DNA of 64,000 bases from Gelatoporia subvermispora B (lineage: Eukaryota > Basidiomycota > Agaricomycetes > Polyporales > Gelatoporiaceae), in contig KB445795.1 in NCBI GenBank assembly GCA_000320605.2, positions 1,285,685 to 1,349,684 of the forward strand, read 5' to 3'. The notes beneath the pieces are model-generated. The model saw only the letters and a list, made by a program, of their open reading frames with translations. It had not been told where the DNA came from and searched no databases. Below are positions 1 through 12,731 of the stretch, piece after piece (position 1 is the first letter of the stretch; each line of letters starts with the position of its first letter). Position numbers and translations under genes: made by a program.

Positions 1-1116
1 AATCGCAGACATTAGTCGGATTCTCGGATATTTGGATACGAGGTTATTACCTCGACGATAGTAAGTTTCGCGTTCTTCGCCATGACCGAGCTGAAGTTAT
101 TCGCGGTATATCTGCCATATAGAATATGAATTAGAGAAGCCCTTACTTCTTTGTAACAGCTTGGAGTCACCTGAACACGCAGTTGCCCACTTCGTCCACT
201 TTCCATGCTCTGATGAGCGCGACATCGCCGGCAATCGCTGGTTCCAGGATGAACCGTCTTCCGTCAATTTCTTCAGCTCGTTTCTTGTTTCCGGGTATTG
301 CCACTCCTTTGGACATACCGCCTTCATTGTAGCGGATTGGTATAGATCCGTGTTCTACGGCCGTGGATGCGCCAGTGGGTGTGAAGAACGCTGGAATCCC
401 TGCAGCGTGAGCGTAGAGACGCCCGACCAGAGTGCCTTGCGGAATCAATTCCAGAGAGATCTTCCCGTCCAGATACAGCTTCTCGAAATACTTGTTCCTG
501 AAATCGAAATAGCATTGGCACCATGGCATTCAAGGCATTCCAGGGGGAAATATTACCCGCCGATGTAGGATGCCATCATCTTGTCGATCTTTCCTGCATG
601 AAGGAGCTTGCCTGTGTGTTTCGATCGCATGTTACTAGACAGCGGAGCGACTGTATGGTATGTAACGTACCGAGCCCGCGTTCTCCTGAACCAGCATTGT
701 TAGACACAGCCGTGAGCTTTCCAACGTCCTCTCTCTTTGCAAGCGCGCCGATCAATGTGTCTTGAATAAGGTTACCCCGTGAGTAAGTTGCTTGAAAGCG
801 GAGGATGCAGTACGATAGCTTTACCTGGTGTTCCGCAAAGTCCGAATCCTAGATTTCCCGCATCAAGACAATGCATTCGTAGGTTCGCGGATCACTTTTA
901 TTACTTACCTCCGCTCAACAAAACGTCGCCCGACTTCACGTCCTTGACAGCCTCATCGGCCGAGTCCCACACCTTTGTCTTGTTGGGTACGGGTAGGTCG
1001 ACCGAGGTGCTGTATTGACGTGCTCTGAAGATGATCAATGCGCGGCGAATAGTGAACGCCGGAACGCGCTGCGCCGAACGCGCTCGCGTTGACACGGAGC
1101 GTGTCGTAGCCAACAT
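1..1116 (-). CDS. Succinyl-CoA:3-ketoacid CoA transferase (SCOT), mitochondrial, partial
   Basis: Moves CoA from succinyl-CoA to acetoacetate or a related 3-oxoacid in the mitochondrial matrix. The ATG at 1116 opens an Arg/Ser-rich leader typical of a mitochondrial presequence, followed by KVWDSADEAVKDVKSGD and the family motif GFGLCGTP, which needs splicing (exon 1 ends near 909 with donor GTAAGT). Later exons give the SNNAGSGERGLGTL block and, at about 530-167, the stretch from LIPQGTLVGRLYAHAAGIP to the GGMSKG block. The last exon seen ends at about 51 with donor GTAATA. Only the first domain of the enzyme lies here; the catalytic Glu of the second domain would be off the left edge. Family assignment is firm. 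Confidence 0.9.
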
Positions 1117-1520
1117 TGGTGCTGGCGATGGCTAGCTACTCGTAGATGGTGGGTGTTCGCTGAGAGCCGTCTGTACTGCTTTAGACAATCCCTGGGTGCG
1201 GGCGCTCTAGCGACGTCGGCGCCGGACGGTAGGCCGCGTTCGCGTTGATGAGACATGCATCGCCGTTTATGTTGACCGCGCTCGCACGGAACTCGCTCAT
1301 GTGACGGAGACCTGCCTCTTTAGGGCACCCGTCCCTCGCACCCGGTTGCCGGCCCGATCCGACGAAGCGAAGTGTGGACCGCACTGTCATTATGTAGACA
1401 CTCGCGAGTCGGCCAATCCGTAGCATTTAAGATCTCAGCGAACGTCAGACATGCTCAGATTGTCCAAACAAATGGTATTCCAGTTCCAGCGTAATCCTAG
1501 TGTACAGCACATGCCCGGTT
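1117..1520. other. Intergenic, no gene seen
   Basis: The segment lies between the SCOT start and the twinfilin stop. Frames here are short and resemble no family I know. It should hold the SCOT promoter and the twinfilin 3' end; I see no clear TATA box. Confidence 0.4.
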
Positions 1521-2792
1521 CTATCGCCTCCTCCCAGGACCCTTCGGCCTAGCGAACGCTTTCTTCTCGGTTGCGTCTGGTGCCACGGAGACCGTACTGG
1601 TCAGTCCCAGCTCTGAGATGAGAAATTGCTCGTTGATCTCCTTTGGATCGGATGTCTCGATCTTGCGAGAGGCGAGCGAGGATGCTCCTCCAACGGAGGA
1701 GACGATCTCTTTCGCAGACTGCAGCACTGACGATGATCCAGAAGAGTAGAGCATGCGATACTTGACTGGAGATGTCTCCGGGCAAGAGTAGATGAATACT
1801 AACGGCAAGATCAGTAAGCAGTAGTGCAAGCCAATCATCGTACACACAGATCATCCGCTGGGGAGGAGATGTAATGCTTTGAGGCCAGGCGAAGAATGCA
1901 TACGATGGCTCCGAAGCTGGCAGCGATGTGGCCAAAGCCTCAATATCACACTCCGTTTGCAGTGTGAGGGCCAAGGACTCCGAAGCGGGATCGATGCCCT
2001 AAGGGTCGTCCGTCAGACTCCTGCAGCAAAGATCTTGTGATCAGGGACTCGCCAGCAGTAATAGTTCGCTCCCTTCTCCAGAAACTAGCTTCTCGACGGC
2101 TTGCTGGACTTCTTCAGGCCACTTTATCTCTACCCCTGTACCAATATGGGTCTGTCTCGCCCTACTACCATCATAGCTCCTGCCTCCCGCGTCACGTTCG
2201 GCAGCCTTGACCGCAGCCATTTCCTGCTCACGAGCGCTCATGGGCTTCGGCGCAGCCAGATGTTGTCTATGCTTGGCGTAAGCTTCTGCCGAGAGATCGC
2301 TCTTACTGGTGGCGAAGACACTGTCAGTGAAGTGCGTTGATCCCAATGACTTGGTGAGAGTGTTCCTGGTGGCAGCATACAGCATCTTTCAGGGCCAAGT
2401 ATCAGCTACATACGGAATCGCTCAATCATAGGAACATGTGCGGACCTTGTCTCTGACTTTGGCATTGTCTGGGACATAGAATACTGCCAACCAGTCAGAA
2501 GGCGGATCATCCTGCCTAACCAGGACGTATGCGGGGGTATCATCCTCTAATATATCCGCGAGCTTGTCAAGATCTTCATCGAGTGACCCAGATGGAGAGA
2601 AAGAACCGTCGGGAACCAGTGATTCTGGTGGACCGCGATTGCATGCATGAGTTGCTAGTATCCGTATGACATGAGGTAGATACGACCATTGCGTATGGCT
2701 ATCTTGAGGAATCTGGTATCTCTGGAGTCGACGACATCAGAGAATACCGATGTCAGTTCCGGTGAGACTGCGATTCCAGTTGGTGCAGACAT
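1521..2792 (-). CDS. TWF1: Twinfilin, actin-monomer-binding protein
   Basis: Twinfilin binds ADP-actin monomers and caps filament barbed ends through two ADF-homology domains, at cortical actin structures. The ATG at 2792 gives MSAPTGIAVSPELTSVF, the start of the first ADF-H domain. A 50-nt intron then joins AIRN to ESLVPDGSFSPSG. The next exon boundary (VRDK/MLYAATRN) shows that the Met near 2385 is internal. The linker carries AAPKPMSAREQEMAAVK. The second ADF-H domain ends in KIETSDPKEINEQFL, and the tail reads AFARPKGPGRRR before the TAG at 1521. The deduced length of about 340 residues fits the family. It is divergent from the Vac1-like gene. Confidence 0.9.
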
Positions 2793-3113
2793 GTGCTCTT
2801 GAAGAACGTATAGATGCAGGCAGGTACAGCGCAGAGGTGTAGGTAACCGGCTAGCAACTTGGCGCGGAGACGCGCTAATCGAGGCTACTGCAAGGTTCTC
2901 GGCATCGCGCTCACACTAGGTCATCCTAGACCGTGTTCACATCCACGTCGCATTTGAACTTGACAGTGAGCTCTGTTTCTTTAGCGAGCTTGACTTGTTG
3001 TGACACATCAGGATGACCACCAAGCGCAGCATCGTAGGCAGTGCGACGTATCACTGTATGCCAGATGGAAGCATAACGCGCCGCATACACTCGACGACGA
3101 CGTTCTAGCAAGT
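2793..3113. promoter_or_regulatory. Divergent intergenic region, TWF1 / Vac1-like
   Basis: About 320 bp separate the two start codons, so the segment must hold both promoters. I see no strong TATA box and no protein-like reading frame. Confidence 0.4.
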
Positions 3114-5839
3114 ATGGATTCGCCACCCCCCGTGCCGTATCAAGCGTACAGGGTGAGTTCATATGTCTGTGAACAATGTTATAGATTTATGTATCGGGAT
3201 CTGTAGTCCAAACGACACTCGAGGAATGTGTCTGGTCAAAACACTCCTCCAAGCTTGACGCCACCAGCACACGGTCGTCCAGCAGCCACGACCGATCACG
3301 ACTACGGGTACGCACACAGTGAGCTTGTTCTGCGCAAGAACGAGGTCAGCAATCCTGCACATGACAGTGGCGTAAACAGGTCGCCCAATGGTCATGCTGC
3401 TGCTCCGAGGCCCGCTGTAGCACCGACTTCTACGGCTCATCAGAGTGATCCATCCGCCTCACAGGCTGCCCGCAGTACTACTCACCAGTCGGCGCCCACT
3501 ACTGCGCTTGAGCAACGCCCTTCACAATCAACCGCCGAGACTGGCAATCCACCGACAACGTCCCCAGCTACAGTGACACCGATAGCCTCAAGCACTGCGG
3601 CGACGTCTGTAGCACTCAACGAGAAGAGTGCCCCAGTATCTCCGGTGGCTGGACCTTCTACACTGTCTTCGTCGCCTGTTCGTGAGAAGCCAACATCCGT
3701 ATCGCGGAAAACATCCACATTCCGTCATGTTCCTCTGCGACCTCCCTCTTCACGACGTACGCTGGTACCTTCACCATTACGCCATTCAGAGTCTCATGTT
3801 CGTACACTATCTAACGCATCCTCGACCTCTCGCATTGACCCTCCCAGGTCGAGCGGGAGTTCTAGTCATGTATCCTCTCATTCATCTACGCCGTCGGTTG
3901 CCCCATTTGAGAGGGCGCCCCCTCAGATACCCGCGCTTGACTTACCTCAGGGTTCATCCCTGCGTCCGAATGTTGTAACAGAATCACCCATATCGGCCCC
4001 ATTACCCGTTCCAGCTACACGTACAACTTCCCTCAGTACACCTGCGGGCCTCCACGACCACATGGATGCGGTCTCTCCGAATCCTGCTGGTTCAAGTCCG
4101 GTCATGTCTCCGCCTTCAGCGGCACCTTCACCTGTTGCATCATCTCCAAGTCCTCAGGTTCGGACACCCACACGATCTGCTACGCCATACCGGCCAGGCT
4201 TCCAGCCGAAAGGCGTGTATAGGCCACGGACGGACGAGTTCGTCGAGGCACGGAGATCCAGCCGCGATGTTGGTCGTATAGAGCGGACAAGGCTTGAGCG
4301 TCGCTTGGAAAAGCTCATCAACTTGCATTTCTCTGCCCCAGAGTTCTCGCAGCAAAGGCAAAAGATGAAGACCTCTGATGGTCGACCAATTCCTCAGAAC
4401 AGACGAATGTCCTCCATTTTCGATCTCAATTTGTCCGACCTGAGGAGTAAGAGTGCGAGCGACCTCTTTCGAGAAGTTGTTCAGACGCAAGGAGCGTCGA
4501 ATGCGAAGAGCTCTATCCGAGGTCAGACGTTTCGAATTCAGATCGTGATTAGCCTGAGATCATCATCTAATATTCCAGACGAGGAACAGCGTATAACGCC
4601 TTGGGAAGATGACTCAACTGTATCAAGCTGTCCGCTGTGTTCGTGAGTTGGTCGCTCTCCCTGTACATCAACATTCACGAACCTGTGTGCTTCTAGTGCC
4701 TCTTTTCATCCTATCACAAATCGTAAACATCATTGTCGGCTTTGCGGGAGGATCATCTGTTCCCTTCCCGTTAAGTACCCTCAGCGTCCGCAGACTTGCT
4801 CACTTTTGTTTGTTGCGGATCCTAAGACCGGCTCGATTGAGGAAGTTGGTGAGGGAGTAGACTACGGCGTTAGGAGGCGCAGCACTCCCAAACACCAAGG
4901 AAACGGGCCGAAGCAAGGCAATGGCGGCTTGGGCGAGGATGAGAAATTTCTGAAGGGAGTAAGGATTTGCCGGGATTGTCGCCCGGTCCTCTTGTGAGTT
5001 GATTCTGTACTTGTTGTGTGCCATATATTCATATTATGCCGTAGACGCCATCAATACAAGGCTGAGGCACAGAACGTCCCAGTATTTACACGGCTTTATG
5101 AGGTAAGCAGAACATCATTCTGCACAAAGCAGCGATGACAGTCTTTCTAGGCGTTCATTACTCTTGAGAATGATATCGAAGACGCACTGCCACAATTTCA
5201 GGAACTGATGCTTAGCCTCAGGTCCGTGAAGTCACGCATAATCATATCTGGACATGCACTGACTAGTAGTACACGACCTTGCAGTAAACAGGAGAAGCCG
5301 ACACCGGAAGCATCAGCGGCGAGAAAGCGGCTTCTTGAAGCTTTTGGCCAGTATGATGCTATAGCGAAACGGATACGCAATTTGCCATGTCAGCCGGGAA
5401 GCTCTCAAGATCGCATACAGGCCGCTATATCGACCAGGGCTAACATATTCCTCCAGAAACACATGTTTCCATTGCAGGTAAGACATTGCGATTGCATCGC
5501 TGTAGTTTCATTACAATGCACGATGCTTTCTCAATTCGTCCGGTGCAGTCATTACCGAAACCGAAGAGTACACCTGGCCCTACTGCAGAACAAAGGGATA
5601 CGGAACCGCAGGTTATCGACCCCGATTCCGAAGTCGCCCGAATTCTTCAACCTCTTCTCGAGCAGGAAGCTCTGTTGGAATCTTTCATTGAGGAAGCCAA
5701 AGCCCGCAGAAAATTCGAGGATGCAAAGACTCTCAAGATCAATCTGGATGAGATCAGGGCGGAAATCGAGAAGATCCTCAGAAACGCTGAAGATCGCGCA
5801 GTCATGGTGTCCGGGAAGTCGAAGACCAATGGTCCATAG
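3114..5839 (+). CDS. FYVE zinc-finger endosomal tether, Vac1/Pep7-rabenosyn type
   Basis: Proteins of this family bind PI3P on endosomes and link Rab5 to the Sec1 protein Vps45. The long frame from 3204 has no in-frame ATG. The start is taken from a small upstream exon, ATG at 3114 (MDSPPPVPYQAYR), spliced with donor GTGAGT and acceptor TGTAG to SKRHSRNVSGQ. A Ser/Pro/Thr-rich region of about 350 residues follows. Then comes a basic block RPGFQPKGVYRPRTDEF with ERTRLERRLEKL. The FYVE finger has WEDD, CPLC, RKHHCRLCGRIIC and ICRDC ligands, split by an intron at 4645-4697. The C-terminal helical part (EQEALLESFIEEAKARRKFED) ends at 5839. It is convergent with SOG2, 147 bp away. Confidence 0.88.
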
Positions 5840-5986
5840 CAGTACTTCGATTGAGGCTGGCCTTCACGCATTCTCACGCAGTAACAGCACCTCAATCACT
5901 GGAGGGGACTTAGATCTACAATGGACGAGAGTACGATACATTGACGAAATAACCCATAACTGCAAATAAGTTAGATTATTCGTGGC

Positions 5987-8900
5987 TCAGCCTACGATAG
6001 GGGTATCGTCATGAAACTTCCTGAAAGGTCCGAAACGAGGAGGATGAGGTATAGAAAATGTCTGATGGGGGAGGGCGCTGTGTGGTGGATCCCTGATCAC
6101 TGCCGCGAGCTTTGAGCTAGTAGAAGGTGACCTGTTGCTACGACTACGCGTTATATTTGCGCCTAATCGCCCATCTTCTGCGGCGGGTGGGAGCCGAGAC
6201 ATAAGGCTGACCATTGGGGAGTATGGCCTCGGGGTTGGTGCAGGCGAAAACGACGAGATCTGAAGTAATACCAGTGCATGTCCGGTAGAAGTCGTGAGAT
6301 TGAACAACTTCTCCTGTACAGCAGCGGATGCAGGATGCGCATGCCAGTGAGTCTTGATGATGTTTGCTAGATGTATAATCATCTAATGCGCGAGGTGAGG
6401 TTCACTTGCTTCATAACTGGCGATAGCAATCAGGCACACACCTTAGAGAAAGCTGTAGCATTTTCACGCAGAGCAGCCCCATCACCACTTGCTGAACCCA
6501 CTTGCAGAGCTGCGATATTCTCATGAAGACTGAAAGTCAGGCCTTTCGCGGCCTCCAATGCTTCTCGCAAGTTGCCCTCATCAGTGGTAGAATCCTGGGA
6601 CAACTCGTCAATCATCTGCCAGCAAGCTGGCGCCACTTCTAGCGCCGACTTCAGAATCTCGAGAACATCTTTGTCAAAAAGCTGGCCAGTGGTCGAAGAA
6701 TCTCCTCCAGTGATGCGGTTGAGCGAAAAAGAAGAAGAAGCCGACGAGGAAAACAGTGAACTTTGAGATCCATGGCGGGAATGGACGCTATAAACGTGGT
6801 CCGATGCATCTTGACCGTTGAGTGCCGGAACAATTCCAGCCAGTGATGGCACCGCCAGACGACGGGTCGCTCGTGAAGCAGGCGTCGGTGTCGTTGCTCC
6901 GCTTAGCATCCCCGCAGACAGGAAGGGGGTGTCTATGGAAGAGGGTAACAACTTGCCAAGCTCGACGTCTTTATAGCTGAATGAGCCTGCGTGTCGACGA
7001 GACACACTGCTTCGGCTGAGATCTATGGAACTCTGGGCGGTGTTAGACCGTAGATGGGAGCGTACTGGTTCCTGTGGGGGTAAGAAGGAGGACGAGACGA
7101 CAGGAGGTGCTGATGCAGGTGGTTTCGGGGGGTCAACGCTTGCAGAAAAAGGAGGTCGCATTGCCTGGGGTTGCGCAGTGTATGATTTTGAAACCGGAGG
7201 AGGCCGAGTCTCTTGGAGCAGTGGCCTAACCGCCTCCAGTTGGTTTGCGATGACTTGCCACGAACTACCGATTTCAGCCATGGCACCATATAACACGAGC
7301 AACATTTGCCTCGTGTAACGCACGTCATCATGCAATGCAATAACCTTGAGTTGGATCGCGAGAACGCCGACAGTCTTCCCGAAGACGGCAACACAATCCC
7401 TACAGCTTTCCACCACCGCGCGGCAGAGAACAGGCGACGGCACTGTTCTTCTACTCATAGAATCAAATCGGTCTAACGCATTGATCAGCTGCGTCAGGTA
7501 TGTACTTGCTGGATCCAGGACGCGGAGCAAAACAGTAGAGAGACGCTCGTCGATAGCGTATACGGTGTAGTGTTGTAATGTTTGATAAATCTGGGAGAGG
7601 CCGAAGAGGAGTCCACGGATGGCATCGACTAGGTTAAGCAAAGGCTCCGGGATCGATTTGGGAAGGGTGGACGGCTTGATAGTCGAAAATCGGCGGAAGT
7701 ATGAGTTCCGTTCTACATCGATTGCAGGAGCAGGTCGGATTGTGGTCATCGGTGAGATACCGCCGGCTTCCGATGAGATCGGCGCGCTAAATGCAGTTTT
7801 AGCGGGATGATCTTTGCAATAGCACATTCGTCACTGACGCATTGAACCCGCGAGCTTCGTTGGGACTCGTGGCAGACCGTCTGGGAGGTCGTACATGATG
7901 ATCTCTGTGCGTGTTGACTTGAAGCTGAATTGGGCGTAAGTCTGGTAAACTTTTCTTGGGTGGTAGCGTAGTTGGAGATATGCTATCCTCGCCTTCAATG
8001 TCAAGCAAGCCCCTACCATTCCTAGAGGTGTAAGAATTGTCAATACTGATCTCGTCAGTTGAGGTCGTTGATTCTTCCGGGGTAGGAAGGTAACTATCAG
8101 GAGACCGAGAGGGAAAAGTGGATGTGCTTTTCCGTAGTACTTCGCCAAGCTGGAGGCGAGGTTGATCATCTCTGACAGGGCTCGCAAGCTTCCCCGTGTT
8201 CGAATACGCAGATCCTTCTGACTCCAAAGAAATTGATCGAACGTGGCGCGACGATCCTGACCGCGGTGGATTGGGACGCGTAAGCAGTAGTGAGGGAAAT
8301 CCCTGGTTCCTGTCAGTAATATAAGATTTATTCCAGTCTGCTGTGCATAATGATTCATCTGACGTACCTAAATGGTTCAGGCTCAGCGCTGAACGCAGGA
8401 ACTGGTAGTTGGTGTTCAACAGTGTCGCCTTCATCGAGGTCTGCATTGTTCTCCAACCATGTCCTCATATTTCCGAGCCATTCTGCCATGCTGTGCGAAT
8501 CTTCGGAGTAAGTTGGCATGGCCATGACACCTTTTGGCGGCCATTCTAGAGGATTGTGGTCAATCCTTAGCACTGCTAATTGCTGGAATTGCGTGAGATA
8601 GCGTGGCAGCCTCCGAATCTTGTTGCGTTGAAGAGACAAGACCTACATAGCCCTGTCATGTCTTTGTGTAGATTCGGGTGCGAAATCACACGTACGCGCA
8701 GCTTCACGAGAGTTCCTGGCTTGGAAGGAAACCCTTGGAGTTTGTTACGGCTAATGTCCAATATTTCCAGCGACGGCATCACTGTAAGCTATTTTGACGG
8801 TCATAAGATGAACAGAGCAGCAAAGTTATAGAGAACTTACTACATCCGGGAAGACAGAGAAATTGTTATTCTTTAGAACCAGATAACGTAACTTAGATAG

Positions 8901-9252
8901 CAGTGCAAATGCCATAGGCAACATCGTCAGCCTATTGTATGCAAGTGCAACTCTTCTACATTGTTAGTTACTAGCCAGAGGTAAGGTGGAGGCTGTAGCA
9001 CCTGATGACCCGACTCTCAGAATCTGCTTCAGCCCCCAGATTGGCAAGTTCTTCTGCTCCGGACTCCTCCACGTCAGTGAGTCCTTTGTGAGCTAAGTCT
9101 AAGGTAGCGCCGTCGTCGGATGAGTTTTCAAGTGCTTCGATAATGTGGTGACGACTGAGAGATGTTGCAGAGAGGACCATGGAATGACCATTTCTAGTAG
9201 GACTCTCGGAGTGTGCACGAGGGGAGTTTTGTTCTTGATAGGGTTCCGACAT
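5987..9252 (-). CDS. SOG2: SOG2, leucine-rich-repeat component of the RAM signalling pathway
   Basis: SOG2 is a scaffold of the RAM/MOR kinase network (Cbk1, Kic1, Tao3, Hym1), which controls polar growth and septation. The ATG at 9252 leads into an N-terminal tail and then leucine-rich repeats over several short exons (LRYLVLKNNNFSVFPD, LEILDISRNKLQGFP, LRIDHNPLEWPPKG). A Ser/Pro-rich linker follows. The Sog2 domain occupies the large exon 7827-6430 (RNSYFRRFSTIKPSTLPKS; AIRGLLFGLSQIYQTLQHY). A last exon ends at 5987. The deduced protein is near 900-1000 residues, as expected. Met at 7827 belongs to an intron-exon border and is not a separate start. Confidence 0.85.
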
Positions 9253-9980
9253 GTGCTTTCATATGAAAGCAACACCAAGCACAGAGCAGAGGGAAATACC
9301 CCGAAGAGGAGTAGACGGCGGAGGGGCGTAGTGGTGTATATGGCGACCCGGCTGCAGCTGAACAACAAGGTAAGTGACCGTTCAAACTGCGTTCTCGAAC
9401 TATGAGAAACAAGCGCCCAGATCATTTCAATCACGTGGTATTGAGATTCCGAATACGGACGAAGAAGTACTTACTGAGCCTCTTGACCATGGCAGGAGCT
9501 GGGCGTATTCACCTAGAATTGATGCTTCTGTTAAGCTCTGACTTCTGAGAAATTGTCATCCGTAGGACATCCCAACGCCTGCCAAAAACGACTGCTGGGT
9601 AAACCTAGCCGGCGGCGTATTACTTGGTAGCTTGCCCACGAGCAATTTTGCCGTTATAATGCAGCATTTATTCCTATCATGTGCACAGTAGTGGAACTGA
9701 GTGTCCCTTGAATACTATGTTACGCAAGATAATGTATCTTAGATTACGCTAGAGTACATGTCGCCGACCTTCATCGCTGTCCGTCGGCTTGGCTAGTATC
9801 AGCCACAGAATCCACGTGATTCTCCCTAACTTAATCTTATCTTATCTGGCTCGCACGTATGCCCGATGATCGTTTTTCGTTCACTGGGCAGGTGGCGGGC
9901 TCGGCTTGTGTACAAGTGCTACATTCTTCTCTCGTCAAATTGAGGGTGATCCTTGTTTAATTCTCGACAGTACCCTCAAG
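9253..9980. promoter_or_regulatory. Divergent intergenic region, SOG2 / SPB4
   Basis: About 730 bp without a supported gene. It serves as the upstream region for both neighbours. An imperfect inverted repeat around 9720-9752 (ACGCAAGATAATG...TCTTAGATTACGCT) and pyrimidine-rich tracts before 9980 are the only structure noticed. Confidence 0.35.
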
Positions 9981-12463
9981 ATGCCGATATCAAGTGGATA
10001 TGCTGGTCAGTGGTCATCACTACCAGTATCTCTTACCCCTTGGATGTGAGCCTAGTCGAATACACTCATGCCTTCTGTTGTTCGCTGAGCTATCCTAAGC
10101 CTAGAGGTTATTCAGTCCATGGGATTTGAACAGATGACTCCAGTGCAAGCATCTACGATCCCGCTGTTCATGCGTCACAAAGACGTTGTGGTCGAGGCTG
10201 TCACAGGCTCTGGCAAGACCCTTGCGTTCGTAATTCCAATCCTGGAGAAATTGATCAGGAGAGAGACCAGGCTGAGGAAAAATGAGATTGGAGCACTTGT
10301 GGTTACCCCCACACGGTATGACACCGTCACATTGTCCGAAATTTCAAAGCTCAATGTTGTGCAGGGAATTGGCGACACAAATCCATTCGATTTTCTCTCT
10401 ATTTCTCTCATCACAACCCGCGAAACCGTCCTCCTGCAAAACCTTTGATGATGACCTCGCAAATAAGACCTCGACTAATGTGTCGGCCTCAGCGTATCCC
10501 CCTCCGCTCCTTGCGGTATCATCCGAATCATCTCCTGCACAAGATCTGCAAAACTTTCTATCGACTGGCGCCGATATAGTAATAGGAACTCCGGGACGTG
10601 TGGAGGAGTTTCTTCTTGGGAAGGGAAGGGATGTAGTGAACGCAAAGGAGCTGGAAATTTTGGTCCTCGATGAGGCAGATCGGTGAGCGACATCTCGCAT
10701 ATAACCACTGTATGTACTGATGCGCTACAGTTTGCTCGATCTTGGATTCCAGAATACACTCACCCGGATCTTGGCGCATTTACCAAAGCAACGTCGAACT
10801 GGCCTGTTCAGTGCTACAATGACTGATGCTGATGCACTCTCGGAACTGGTTCGAGTGGGTCTTCGTAACCCTGCTCGGATTGTTGTCAAGGTTCAAACCA
10901 AGAAGTCCAACGGTAAGGCGCCGTTGAAGCAGGGTGAGACAACAGCCAAGGGGGATGTTGTGGAGGAAAGGAGAATACCAGCAAAGTTCGTACATCGGAC
11001 TTCATCTGTGCACTCATCATCTTGATATGAGATTCAGCTTGCAGAACTATTTTGTGCGATGTCAAGCATCAGAGAAACTGTTGCAGCTCAGTCGGATAAT
11101 TGAGCACGAAGTCTCATCAAAGAAATCGTCGCGTTTCATCGTCTACTTCGCCACATGTGCATGTGTGGATTACTTCTACCGGGTATGTAATCACCTCGTG
11201 AGTTCGTACTTGCGGTCCGACCTCATATAATCCTAGATTATAAAATCGTTCTTACCGTCAGGGACTCAATTGTACTCACTCCATGGTCACCTCCCGCCTA
11301 CCGCAAGGACAAGAACTCTGAATACATTCGCATCATCTCCGTGTCTGCCATCCGCCCCTTCTATTCTCCTTGCCACAGATGTTGCAGCTCGCGGGCTCGA
11401 CTTACCAGATGTAGACGTTGTCATCCAGTTTGACCCTCCATCCGATCCTAAGGCGTTCTCTCACCGCTGTGGTCGTACAGCACGTGCTGGCCGCAGTGGA
11501 AGAGCTTGGGTTCTGTTAGTGGGACGAGAGGTCGACTATGTTGGTTCGTACGATTCCTCAATGGATCTGAAGGAATGTGCCGCCGACTGATCATCCCACA
11601 GACTTCATGGCAGTGCGTAAGATTCCACTACAGGAACGACCACGTTTCCGACATAGTGACCCCAACGGGGTGATCGAAGATCTCGAGGTCGAAGACTCAC
11701 AAGTGGCGACTGCACTTGCTCAAATTCGACAAGCCCTTTTGCAGGACAGAGCACTACATGACAAAGTGAGTCACATACATGGAGACCAATATGCACCGTT
11801 GCTGATGTGGTCCAAATTCAAGGCTGTGAAGGCATTCGTGTCGTTCGTCCGTGCCTACTCCAAGCATGAGGCATCGTATATTTTCCGTCTCAAGGACCTG
11901 GATCTCATCGGTCTAGCGAAAGCCTTTGGATTGCTGCGGCTGCCCAAAATGCCAGAGCTAAAAGATCTCTCTCGTGGGTCTTGGGAAGATGCCTCCGTCA
12001 ATGTCAGTCATCCATGCGGTCTATCACCTGTTTAGCTCAATCAGTTGTCGTCCAATTGCAGTGGGACTCCTATGCATATGCGGATCAAGCTCAAGAGAAG
12101 AAGCGGCTGGTGGAAGCTCAGACTGCAAAGCAGAAGGTAGAAGATTCACAGAAGCGAAAACAAGCGAGAGAGGAGAATAAGAAGGCGAACTCTGCCTGGA
12201 GTAACAAGTCGCTCCAGAAGGAAGAGAAAGAGCGACGGAAGGAGAAGAAAGGCAAGAAGAAGGAGTGGATCAAAAGTCAGAAGAACGAGACCACAGGGCC
12301 TTCTGGCACCAAGCGCGCTCTTGATGCTGTCGACGAAGCCATCGCTGACGACGACGACGAGGATGACTGGGCAGAGTTGGCGCGAGAGGAGAGATTAGCC
12401 AAGAAGGTAAAGCGAGGGGAGATCAGCCAGGATGCCTTCGACGCTCAATTCTCCGGCCTATGA
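9981..12463 (+). CDS. SPB4: ATP-dependent DEAD-box RNA helicase SPB4 (DDX55 type)
   Basis: Nucleolar helicase needed for 60S ribosomal subunit maturation. The ATG at 9981 gives [21 protein letters not shown], spliced to [21 protein letters not shown] (Q motif). Motif I AVTGSGKT, Ib PTRELATQI, GTPGR, DEADR and SATMT follow. The helicase C domain holds [17 protein letters not shown] and [13 protein letters not shown]. The C-terminal SPB4 extension has [17 protein letters not shown] and a Lys/Glu-rich coiled segment, ending in [20 protein letters not shown]. About eight introns are needed; the motifs join in frame across them. The motifs and extension separate it from other DEAD-box proteins. 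Confidence 0.92.
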
Positions 12464-12731
12464 TTGCATCTCGTGACGCTTGTCGTGAGCGGCCATGACC
12501 ACATCCACTATTCACTGTGCCTCATAGCCTACATATCATTGCACTCCAAGCTGGTGCGCATGTTGGAGACTTCGGGCTTTGGGCCCTTCCTGACTGCATC
12601 GTATCATAAAGCGTTTACATCGACCACCATCACGATATTCTACAACGTCAGCTGTGATTCCATACCCGTCACTGATTGCGGTGCCCGCTAGGACATCTCA
12701 AATCAATTAGGATCGTTCCTGAACATCCGTG

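Noticed and set aside
3482..3978. Frames opposite or in shifted phase within the Ser/Pro-rich part of the Vac1-like gene
   Set aside because: Low-complexity coding sequence leaves alternate frames open; these have no domains.
7023..7394. 123-codon minus-strand frame within SOG2
   Set aside because: It is a phase shadow of the Sog2-domain exon.
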